From an uncultured Anaerolineae bacterium (GTDB lineage Bacteria; Chloroflexota; Anaerolineae; Anaerolineales; Villigracilaceae): 14,337 bases of DNA. Below, piece by piece: positions 8,479-14,337 of the stretch. The position numbers were made by a program, and so were the translations under genes. The DNA is taken from NCBI GenBank assembly GCA_903854805.1, contig CAINXK010000379.1, positions 1 through 14,337 on the forward strand, read 5' to 3'. The first letter of the stretch is position 1, and each line of letters begins with the position of its first letter. The notes below the pieces were generated by a model that saw only the letters and a program-made list of their open reading frames with translations, ran no database searches and was not told where the DNA came from.

Positions 8479-9201
8479 TTAACTAATGTTGGCTCTTCTT
8501 TCAGCATTCGCCAGCTCAATATAATGCTTCACCCATTTCTGCACAGATTCGAAGTGGCGAACCAATTGTTTACGCGCCAGCTTTACGTCCCTTGATTTTA
8601 CTGCATCCAGGATGCGATGATGGGTTTGAAGTTCATCGAATGGGTTGGCATCTGGGATGGCGGTGTTCTCCAGGGAAGCAAAAGCTACCCAAAAAGCATC
8701 AAAAAGCGGCATCAGAGTCTCGTTTTCAAGGACAGCATAGAGTATATGATGAAATTCTTCATCCAATTCAATATAACCGCGCCCATTCGCAATACACGCC
8801 TCCCATTTTTCCAGCAATGCATCCAGGCGGTCCAGATCTGGTTGGCTTATTCGTTCAACAGCATCCCCAATCACCGCTGTTTCCAACCAGATACGGATTT
8901 GCAATAACTCAGCCACAGTACGCGCATCATACTGCATCCCAAACTTAAAGGTTGCCAGAGTTGAGTCAAAATTTAACTCGCGCACAAATAAACCGTTGCC
9001 ATGTTGAACATCGATGATCCCCACCGATTGTAGCGACTTAACCGCCTCTCGAACTGAACTACGACCCACTCCCAATTCATCAACCAGTTGACCTTCCGAC
9101 AACAAAGCGTCACCTGGATTCAAATTGTGGTCAATGATATATTGCTTGATGTAATCAAAAACTGCTTTATAGAGTGCCGGACCACGCAATGTATTGCCCA
9201 T
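8479..9201 (-). CDS. GntR family regulator, FadR/FCD subfamily
   Basis: This 240-residue DNA-binding regulator has an N-terminal winged helix-turn-helix (about 8-75) with the GntR signature LLSEGQLVDELGVGRSS followed by VREAVKSLQSVGII and HGNGLFV. A helical FCD effector domain (about 95-225) carries the usual metal-binding set: Asp147, His151, His195 and His216. This subfamily commonly senses organic or sugar acids and represses its own operon. The ATG at 9201 is preferred because AGAGAG lies about 9 nt upstream and the protein has the usual length. A GTG at 9240 would add 13 residues without a clear ribosome binding site. It is the first gene of the catabolic operon and diverges from the symporter gene, so it most likely controls both through the intergenic inverted repeat. 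Confidence 0.93.
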   Translation of the reverse strand: MGNTLRGPALYKAVFDYIKQYIIDHNLNPGDALLSEGQLVDELGVGRSSVREAVKSLQSVGIIDVQHGNGLFVRELNFDSTLATFKFGMQYDARTVAELLQIRIWLETAVIGDAVERISQPDLDRLDALLEKWEACIANGRGYIELDEEFHHILYAVLENETLMPLFDAFWVAFASLENTAIPDANPFDELQTHHRILDAVKSRDVKLARKQLVRHFESVQKWVKHYIELANAERRANIS

Positions 9202-9256
9202 GTTGAAATTCTCTCTTGAATAATTGAGCTGATTGCACACCGTTTAGAGAAATTTA

Positions 9257-9307
9257 GTATAATTCATAAGTTATCAGACATCACATATCTTATGTTTTGT
9301 ATTATAC
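9257..9307. promoter_or_regulatory. Interrupted inverted repeat, candidate operator of the GntR regulator
   Basis: Between the divergent regulator and symporter genes, GTATAAT (9257-9263) and CATAAG (9265-9270) are mirrored by CTTATG (9289-9294) and ATTATAC (9301-9307). The two half-arms are separated by 1 nt on the left and 6 nt on the right, so the symmetry is not perfect. The right arm covers the -10 element of the minus-strand promoter. A regulator bound here would block the operon. I cannot say which half-site is the true recognition sequence. Confidence 0.45.
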
Positions 9308-9329
9308 CAAATATCCATCTTTTTGTTCA
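9301..9329 (-). promoter_or_regulatory. Sigma70-type promoter of the catabolic operon
   Basis: On the minus strand TGAACA (9329-9324) is followed after 17 nt by a perfect TATAAT (9306-9301), preceded by TGG as in extended -10 promoters. Transcription would begin near 9294, giving a leader of roughly 90 nt before the regulator ATG at 9201. The -10 overlaps one arm of the intergenic inverted repeat. A second, weaker -10-like TATACT (9261-9256) has no good -35. Confidence 0.6.
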
Positions 9330-9374
9330 CCGTGCTCCTGCTTAAATTAATATTTGTCCAACAGAGGCTAATTT

Positions 9375-10805
9375 ATGGAAATTAATTCTGAAAAACTAGG
9401 TTTTTGGCAAAAAATAAGCTATGGCGTTGGCGATTTTTACGGAGGCGGAGCCGGAACGCTGATCAGCTTCTTCTATCTCGTCTTTCTGACAGATGTTGTT
9501 CGAATCAGTCCGGGGCTGGCGGGTACCGTTATTTTAATCAGCAAAATTTACGACTCCGTCACAGACCCTTTTGAGGGCGTCATCTCAGACCGGACGCGCA
9601 CAAAGCTTGGGCGCCGCCGCCCTTATTTACTTGCTGGCATTCCACTGGTATTCCTGTCTTTCGTTGCCCTGTTTTACCCGGTTAATTACGAAAGCGAAAC
9701 TATACGTTTCGCTTTCGTAATAGCTACTTACCTGTTTTTCTCAACCGTGGTCAGCATTGTAACCCTCAATTACAGCGCCCTGCAAGCCGAACTGACTCTC
9801 GATTACAACGAGCGAACTTCACTTGCGACCTTCCGTATTTTCTTCTCCACAATTTCTTCCATTTTATGCGCCTTGCTACCATTGGAAATCGTTAAATCAT
9901 TCCCCGACGTGCGCACTGGCTGGATCGTGACAGCCGTTGTCTTTGGCATGCTCTTTGCTTTGCCATTTATCGCCACAGTCGCAGTTACACGCGAGCGCCC
10001 TGAATTTCAAAAAGAACTCCGACCCTACAATTGGAAACAGGCCTTTATCGAACCTTTCCAGGTGCGGACATTCGTCTACGTGCTGATCATGTACGTGACA
10101 GCCTTCACAGCCTTTGACGCAACCCAATCCATCGTAGTCTATTATATTAAAACTTATCTCGGGCGTGGATCAGAAGTCAGCTTTGTACTTGGAGGTATGC
10201 TGATCGCGCAGATCATCTCGCTGCCATTTTTCCAATGGCTGAGCAAGCGCAGCTCCAAGGCTGCAACGTACAATATTGGCGCGGCGATATTCGTGATCGT
10301 GATGTTCTTCTCATTTCTTTTCACACCCACCAGCCCTGCCGCCGCGCTGTATATCTTTGCAATCCTGGTTGGCATTGGCTCCGGTGGTGTAGTCATCATG
10401 ATCTATGCCATCTTCCCTGATATTCCAGATGTGGATGAGCTGCGCTCAGGCGAACGCCGTGAGGGCACGTATTCAGCACTAACAACTTTTACCCGCAAAC
10501 TATCATCTGCACTGGCAGTCTTTGCTGTTGCCCAGGTACTCCAACTGGCTGGCTACATTCCACCAGTTGAACAGGCTGGCAAATTGATCGAATCCGTGCA
10601 AACGCCTGCCTTCATCAACGCATTACGGCTGTTTTTTGTGCTCATCCCGGTCGGTTTCATCTCCTTTGGCATTTTCTTTGCTAGCCGGTTTCCTCTGACC
10701 AAATCCATTTATGACCGGTTGGAAATTATCCTGGCTGCCATGCGCAAAAAAGAAAATGTGGATGAAAGCGAAAGACAGAATCTAATCAAATTGCTCATGG
10801 GCTAA
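9375..10805 (+). CDS. GPH family sugar:cation symporter (MFS)
   Basis: This 476-residue membrane protein belongs to the glycoside-pentoside-hexuronide:cation symporters (MelB, GusB and XylP relatives), which import sugars or glycosides with a cation. Family features are visible: the N-terminal KISYGVGDF, the acidic TM2 motif YDSVTDPFEGVISDRT at about 60-75 with two Asp residues, GRRRPYLLAG immediately after it, and about twelve hydrophobic segments with a short charged C-terminus. AGAGG at 9363-9367 lies 7 nt before the ATG. It is transcribed away from the GntR operon with a 173-bp shared regulatory region, and a hairpin terminator follows 20 nt after the stop. It most likely imports the substrate of the glycosidase and oxidoreductases encoded opposite. 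Which sugar it carries cannot be read from the sequence. Confidence 0.92.
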   Translation: MEINSEKLGFWQKISYGVGDFYGGGAGTLISFFYLVFLTDVVRISPGLAGTVILISKIYDSVTDPFEGVISDRTRTKLGRRRPYLLAGIPLVFLSFVALFYPVNYESETIRFAFVIATYLFFSTVVSIVTLNYSALQAELTLDYNERTSLATFRIFFSTISSILCALLPLEIVKSFPDVRTGWIVTAVVFGMLFALPFIATVAVTRERPEFQKELRPYNWKQAFIEPFQVRTFVYVLIMYVTAFTAFDATQSIVVYYIKTYLGRGSEVSFVLGGMLIAQIISLPFFQWLSKRSSKAATYNIGAAIFVIVMFFSFLFTPTSPAAALYIFAILVGIGSGGVVIMIYAIFPDIPDVDELRSGERREGTYSALTTFTRKLSSALAVFAVAQVLQLAGYIPPVEQAGKLIESVQTPAFINALRLFFVLIPVGFISFGIFFASRFPLTKSIYDRLEIILAAMRKKENVDESERQNLIKLLMG

Positions 10806-10825
10806 ATTTGAGTTGTCTGAAACAT

Positions 10826-10856
10826 AAAAAGCGCTTGCAATTTGCGAGCGCTTTTT
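10826..10856. terminator. Rho-independent terminator, probably bidirectional
   Basis: A 13-bp stem (10826-10838 with 10844-10856, one G-T pair) encloses a 5-nt loop. The core is GCGCTTGC paired with GCGAGCGC, flanked by five A on the left and five T on the right. It follows the symporter stop by 20 nt. Because the flanks are A5 and T5, it could also end transcripts from the converging DUF2817 gene, 124 nt away. Confidence 0.88.
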
Positions 10857-10980
10857 AACTCTGTTTACCAGTTAAATGTACACTGATCGATAGGTTTTCC
10901 AGCACCTGCCAGCTTGTGCCCAAAGCACCACAAAACAATAATTCTCATCAGCCTGGGGATAGCTCTATCAATCAGCCAGA

Positions 10981-12099
10981 TCAATGCAACAAATCATAAG
11001 CAGCAAAGACACCTTTGTACGCAAGCCTGCAATCAGCCAGGGCTTTTTCCCGCCATTTGGCTTCAATAGGAAAAAATAATTCTTCGTATTCTTTACGCAG
11101 CGTATTGCGGATCGCCTGTGTGCGTGCGCCGAAATGGAATAGGCGATTTTCAAAAATGGTGGCGCGCATGCTCCGGATCTGCGCCAAAAGCGAGTCACCG
11201 AAAGTTCCAAATTCAAAACAGGTCGCAAATAGCTTTTTTGCTGGAAATTTTTCGTCGCGCAACTGATAAAAATAATCAGTGATATCGCCGGTGGTTGTAT
11301 AAAAATCGGATAGCGTGGCTGCCACAATGAGCGGATAATTAAAGCGTTTCACCAAATCGGGTGCCGTTGCAGGTTCGCGGGTTGAATTGACGAAACTCAT
11401 CTGGTAACGCGGGCCATATCCAGTATGCAAGTCGATATGAATAACCTGAGCGTACTCCTCAAGCGCTTTTTGCATCAGGCTTTGCAAGACCTGTGTACTT
11501 TGCTGCGTGGTGTCTCCACCGTACTGCACACCTTTTGGATGGCGATACTGCCCACTCAGGGTACCCTGGCGAATTCGTAGAATGCCGAGCCGGATGATCC
11601 TCCCCACCAGGCGAAAGAAAAAAGCTGCATCACTCAAGATCAAATTTGAAATTTGTCGGGCCGGATTCAAAAGCGGAATCAATGGCTCGTAATCTGGGTT
11701 GGCTTGCGGGTCGAATTTTTCGTTCCAAAGAAAGTTGCGATTAATATCGACGTTATTTTCATTATAACGACGCCTGATCTTCATCCCAGATGGATTGATG
11801 GCATGCACAAGCAGCAAGCCAGTGTTTTCAGGGTCCAAGCGCGGCGCAAACTCATCCATGAATATTTTCAGCATCGCAGATCCGACATATCCTTCAATGC
11901 CATGCAGACCACTGGAAATTACGATCAAAGTCTGCTTCCGGGCTGGTTCGGCCCAGCCAAAGTCAATGCTCAAATCAGGATCGCTTTTCAGGCGAAATGA
12001 CTCGAGCCGAGCATCAGGCCACTTGACACGCACTGTCTCAAAATCCTGAATAAAACGCGCCCGTGATTCGGCATAGCTATCCGGAAAAATAGAATCCAT
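10981..12099 (-). CDS. DUF2817 / M14-like zinc carboxypeptidase-type hydrolase
   Basis: This 372-residue protein resembles DUF2817, a branch of the M14 zinc carboxypeptidase / aspartoacylase superfamily that hydrolyses peptide or acyl-amino-acid bonds. The first zinc motif is HGIEG with His66 and Glu69. NVDINRNF (116-123) supplies the substrate-binding Asn-Arg pair. HIDLHTGYGP gives the third ligand, His225, and Glu296 in CFEFGTFG is the likely catalytic Glu. No signal peptide is seen, so it acts in the cytoplasm. The ATG at 12099 shares one base with the stop of the carrier gene (TAATG), which indicates translational coupling; an earlier in-frame start would lie inside the carrier gene and is unlikely. 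A weak GGGG precedes it. Co-transcription with a carrier suggests that it hydrolyses what the carrier imports. Confidence 0.88.
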   Translation of the reverse strand: MDSIFPDSYAESRARFIQDFETVRVKWPDARLESFRLKSDPDLSIDFGWAEPARKQTLIVISSGLHGIEGYVGSAMLKIFMDEFAPRLDPENTGLLLVHAINPSGMKIRRRYNENNVDINRNFLWNEKFDPQANPDYEPLIPLLNPARQISNLILSDAAFFFRLVGRIIRLGILRIRQGTLSGQYRHPKGVQYGGDTTQQSTQVLQSLMQKALEEYAQVIHIDLHTGYGPRYQMSFVNSTREPATAPDLVKRFNYPLIVAATLSDFYTTTGDITDYFYQLRDEKFPAKKLFATCFEFGTFGDSLLAQIRSMRATIFENRLFHFGARTQAIRNTLRKEYEELFFPIEAKWREKALADCRLAYKGVFAAYDLLH

Positions 12100-13547
12100 T
12101 AGAACGGCCCCAACTTGATTGCGACTGCGATTCCCAAAAATGCAACAGTTGCAATAATGACCCACAACCAGAGTTTGGCCGTCCAGCGCAGCCATTTGGG
12201 ATAACTAACCACGGTTAATCCCAGGCTGATCAGTAAAACCGGGTTCGTGGGATAGGCCAGATTGGAAAAACCATCCCCAAAAATATATGCCAGGACTGCG
12301 GTCTGACGAGTAACACCAATCAAATCTGCAAGCGGAAGGACGATGGGCATCATCAGGAAGGCCTTGGCAGACCCCGATGCAATAAAAAACTCAATTCCAA
12401 GCGCAAGCACATAGACGACCACGGCTGCAGGAAATGCACCCAGGTGAGTAAATGGATCAGCGGCTGCATGCAGAATAGTATCGGTAACCCCTCCGCGATC
12501 AATGATGTAACGGATACTGGCAGCCATCAGGATCAACGGGACGGAAGGAGCCAAACCAATCAACCCCTCAACCAGCCCCTTCCAGACAATTCTTCCACCC
12601 GCACCCGAAAGGAAACCGGCGCCAAGTCCCCCAATCAAAAAAAGAATGCCCACAATTGGAAGTGCATACGCAGAAATAGCCGGAATAAATGGGCCCGAGA
12701 GCATGGCAATGAAGATCAGTATAATGAAGAGCCCGAAGAAATTCATTGCTCGGTTCTGTTTTGGATTCTCTGTGATAAAAGTGGCATCCATACTTTTATA
12801 TTTCTCGCGTTCAGCCAAATCTTCACCAAAAATCAGGGATTTTTTCGGATCCTTATCTATCTTATGGGCGTAACTTGAAAGAAAAAACATGAAAATAAAA
12901 TAGATACTGATGAAAATAATGATGCGGAACCATGCCCCCGAGAAAAGCGGCAAGCCTGCCAGCTGCTGAGAAACACCGAGGGTATATGGGTTTGTGATGG
13001 CTGCAGAAAAGCCCATATTGGTGGCAAGGATGGACATTCCCAGGCCAACCAGAGCATCCCAACCCAGGGTATAAGCCAGCGCTATCATGAGCGGCACAAG
13101 CAGCACAACCTCCTCGAATGTACCAAGCGTGGCCCCCAGAAACATAAATGCCAGGCAGACCATCCAAAGCAGGGTATATTTGCGCCCGCTGAATTGACGC
13201 ACAATCCGGCCAATAAAAGCCTGCAGCGTCCCGGTCTTATCCATGACAGCAAAAGCACCACCCGCAAAAAATAATACAATGATGATAACGATGACAGTCA
13301 AACCACTGCTGCTACCCAGGACCTCGATGGGAGCAACAAACCAGCGCCAAATGGGATAATCAGGATGGTCAATTAAACGGAAGGAAGTCGGGTTGATTGT
13401 TTCACGCCCATCAACCTGTATGCGGGCATACTGCCCTGCGGGGATCACCAGTGTCAAAATTCCAGCAATCATCATTAAGACAAATAATATCGCCAGCGAC
13501 TGTATGAAAGCGCGCTTGCCAATCTGGGCACCTGCTTTTTGTTCCAT
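12099..13547 (-). CDS. YfcC family (C4-dicarboxylate / basic amino acid type) carrier
   Basis: This 482-residue integral membrane protein belongs to the YfcC family, related to anaerobic C4-dicarboxylate carriers and to arginine/ornithine exchangers. It has about twelve hydrophobic segments, a short cytoplasmic N-terminus, a conserved periplasmic-type segment after TM1 (VIPAGQYARIQVDGRETINP), GTFEEVVLLVPLM in the first half, a charged central loop (about 225-265), and the paired re-entrant type motifs AATNPYTLGV-like (ITNPYTLG) and FIASGSAKAFLMMPI with NLAYPTNP near the end. AAGGAG lies 6 nt upstream of the ATG. It is the first gene of a two-gene operon with the DUF2817 hydrolase. A perfect inverted repeat lies 31 nt upstream. 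The family is certain, but the transported compound is not known; a peptide or acyl amino acid is suggested by the partner gene. Confidence 0.9.
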   Translation of the reverse strand: MEQKAGAQIGKRAFIQSLAILFVLMMIAGILTLVIPAGQYARIQVDGRETINPTSFRLIDHPDYPIWRWFVAPIEVLGSSSGLTVIVIIIVLFFAGGAFAVMDKTGTLQAFIGRIVRQFSGRKYTLLWMVCLAFMFLGATLGTFEEVVLLVPLMIALAYTLGWDALVGLGMSILATNMGFSAAITNPYTLGVSQQLAGLPLFSGAWFRIIIFISIYFIFMFFLSSYAHKIDKDPKKSLIFGEDLAEREKYKSMDATFITENPKQNRAMNFFGLFIILIFIAMLSGPFIPAISAYALPIVGILFLIGGLGAGFLSGAGGRIVWKGLVEGLIGLAPSVPLILMAASIRYIIDRGGVTDTILHAAADPFTHLGAFPAAVVVYVLALGIEFFIASGSAKAFLMMPIVLPLADLIGVTRQTAVLAYIFGDGFSNLAYPTNPVLLISLGLTVVSYPKWLRWTAKLWLWVIIATVAFLGIAVAIKLGPF

Positions 13548-13578
13548 CGGAAGCTCCTTGTTAATAATTCAAATCAGA

Positions 13579-13612
13579 CTTTGTCATAAAATACTGTGAT
13601 TTTATGACAAAG
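13579..13612. promoter_or_regulatory. Perfect 14-bp inverted repeat, candidate operator or leader hairpin
   Basis: CTTTGTCATAAAAT (13579-13592) is followed by the 6-nt spacer ACTGTG and its exact complement ATTTTATGACAAAG (13599-13612). It lies 31 nt upstream of the carrier ATG and downstream of the proposed -10. The AT-rich arms and the lack of a T-run argue for a protein-binding operator more than a terminator. The binding protein is not encoded next to it. It also lies in the region shared with the divergent S9 gene. Confidence 0.6.
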
Positions 13613-13628
13613 AATTAAAAAGCATATC

Positions 13629-13657
13629 TTTATGAATTCATTCCATGGAACTACCAA
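13629..13657 (-). promoter_or_regulatory. Possible promoter of the carrier operon
   Basis: On the minus strand TTGGTA (13657-13652) and CATAAA (13634-13629) are separated by 17 nt. Each matches the sigma70 consensus at four of six positions. Transcription would start near 13622, placing the perfect inverted repeat at about +10 to +43, where a bound protein or a hairpin could block expression. Confidence 0.4.
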
Positions 13658-13724
13658 TAAGCATTTCTCAATAAATCTTTTGCCCCTGTATGGATCGAAA
13701 TTTCCGAAAATTAGCTATACTTAT

Positions 13725-13730
13725 TATAGT
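13725..13730 (+). promoter_or_regulatory. Possible -10 element for the S9 peptidase gene
   Basis: TATAGT lies 72 nt before the S9 ATG, with TTCCGA 17 nt upstream as a poor -35. A perfect TATAAT also reads on the minus strand at 13728-13723. This AT-rich spot may hold a promoter, but the -35 match is weak in either direction. Confidence 0.25.
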
Positions 13731-13802
13731 GTAGGAACAACCCAACCCTTCTATTAAAAACAGAAATTGGGCAGAACTTATTGTAACTAAAAAAGGATTC
13801 TT

Positions 13803-14337
13803 ATGGAAAAAATCATCCAGGTCACCGAAAAATATGAACGTAATGGTTGGCCATCATTGCCTCGGCCAGACCTAAAACCGCCCACAGGCTGGAATCTATC
13901 ACTCGTCACCGCCCAGGAACGGCTCCGCAGTCACCAACTCTCGCCAGATGGGCAGCAGATTGCTTTCATCAAAGATGACGGACAGCTTTCCGATGTTTAC
14001 ATCTTACCAGCCGGTGGTGGCTGGCCTGCCCGCGTCTCCACCGATCGCCGACTGGTCGCCTATTGGGACGACGAGCTTCCACAATGGTCACCGGATAGTC
14101 AAAATCTTGCATTTTGTATTAATGGACATGTCCACATCAGCAAAAATGGCGGGCGTGGACTGCCCTTAAAAATATCGGACTTCAGCGCTGGCGCCGGGGG
14201 GCCACGCTGGATGCCAGATTCGAATGGGCTAATTATTTCTGTGACGCGTTACGAGGCCGACCAGCTGGTATTGACCGATAAAGTTGGCTCCTGGCCCCGG
14301 CAATTGACCAACTCTGGCGATGGCGATCATTGGGATG
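13803..14337 (+). CDS. S9 family (prolyl oligopeptidase) peptidase, N-terminal part
   Basis: The frame is open from the ATG at 13803 to the end of the window, giving 178 residues of a longer protein. The visible part is a beta-propeller of the TolB/DPP4 type, with repeated blades seen as LSPDGQQIAFI, QWSPDSQNLAFCI and RWMPDSNGLIISV. In S9 peptidases this propeller precedes an alpha/beta hydrolase domain that cleaves peptides after proline or related residues; that domain would lie beyond the edge. No signal peptide is present, so it is probably cytoplasmic. AAAAGGA (13791-13797) lies 5 nt before the ATG. It is divergent from the carrier operon and may share its regulatory region. A TolB-like protein without hydrolase is the alternative. 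Confidence 0.82.
   Translation, partial: MEKIIQVTEKYERNGWPSLPRPDLKPPTGWNLSLVTAQERLRSHQLSPDGQQIAFIKDDGQLSDVYILPAGGGWPARVSTDRRLVAYWDDELPQWSPDSQNLAFCINGHVHISKNGGRGLPLKISDFSAGAGGPRWMPDSNGLIISVTRYEADQLVLTDKVGSWPRQLTNSGDGDHWD

Noticed and set aside
8466..8519. Longer N-terminus for the aldehyde dehydrogenase
   Set aside because: The extra 18 residues overlap the regulator gene and the AAAGGAG clearly serves the ATG at 8465.
9202..9240. GTG start for the GntR regulator
   Set aside because: No ribosome binding site precedes it and the extra 13 residues are not typical of the family; it is still possible.
9323..9352. Possible plus-strand promoter for the symporter (TTGTTC, 18 nt, TTAATA)
   Set aside because: Both hexamers match the consensus poorly, so the true promoter cannot be placed from sequence alone.
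10971..11040. Repeated CAATCAGCCAG near the end of the DUF2817 gene
   Set aside because: Two copies of an 11-mer, one of them in coding sequence, with no further copies seen; not enough for a repeat element.
12100..12195. Longer N-terminus for the DUF2817 protein
   Set aside because: It would lie inside the carrier coding region; the TAATG junction gives a natural start.

Overview
The window looks like a chromosomal stretch from a free-living heterotrophic bacterium of moderate GC. The genes are tightly packed, Shine-Dalgarno sequences are strong (AAAGGAG, GAGGAG, AAGGAG), and ATGA, TGATG and TAATG gene junctions are common. The mix of a GMC oxidoreductase with a small partner subunit, a GPH symporter, a DUF2817 peptidase-like protein and an S9 peptidase would fit an Anaerolineae-type Chloroflexota. 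That placement is an impression from gene content, not a measured assignment. I see no mobile elements, CRISPR arrays, rRNAs or tRNAs.

Layout: positions 1-433 hold no convincing gene, only a possible terminator. From 9201 down to 434 on the minus strand runs a seven-gene cluster: a GntR/FadR-type regulator, an aldehyde dehydrogenase, a GMC flavin oxidoreductase, a small protein resembling gluconate-dehydrogenase subunit 3, a PLP enzyme of the D-threonine aldolase / D-serine dehydratase family, a 996-residue GH38-like glycosidase with a fibronectin type III domain, and a YhcH/EbgC-type protein. Every junction is an overlap or a gap of at most 24 nt, so this is almost certainly one operon. A GPH-family sugar symporter is divergently transcribed at 9375-10805. 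The 173-bp space between regulator and symporter carries a good minus-strand promoter and an interrupted inverted repeat that could be the operator. A strong hairpin terminator follows the symporter.

A second minus-strand operon (13547 to 10981) encodes a YfcC-type carrier and, joined by TAATG, a DUF2817 / M14-like metallohydrolase. A perfect 14-bp inverted repeat with a 6-nt spacer lies upstream of the carrier, just downstream of a plausible promoter. The window ends inside a plus-strand S9-type peptidase propeller that starts at 13803.

Functional reading (inference): the first cluster looks like a carbohydrate catabolic locus. The symporter imports a glycoside or small oligosaccharide, the GH38-like enzyme cleaves it in the cytoplasm, YhcH may act on sugar anomers, and the flavin enzyme with its small subunit oxidises the sugar. 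The PLP enzyme implies a beta-hydroxy-alpha-amino acid intermediate. An amino-sugar acid such as a 2-amino-2-deoxyaldonate would satisfy all of these at once, with the aldehyde dehydrogenase removing the aldehyde product. This combination is the most interesting aspect of the window. The second operon looks like import and hydrolysis of a small peptide or acylated amino acid.
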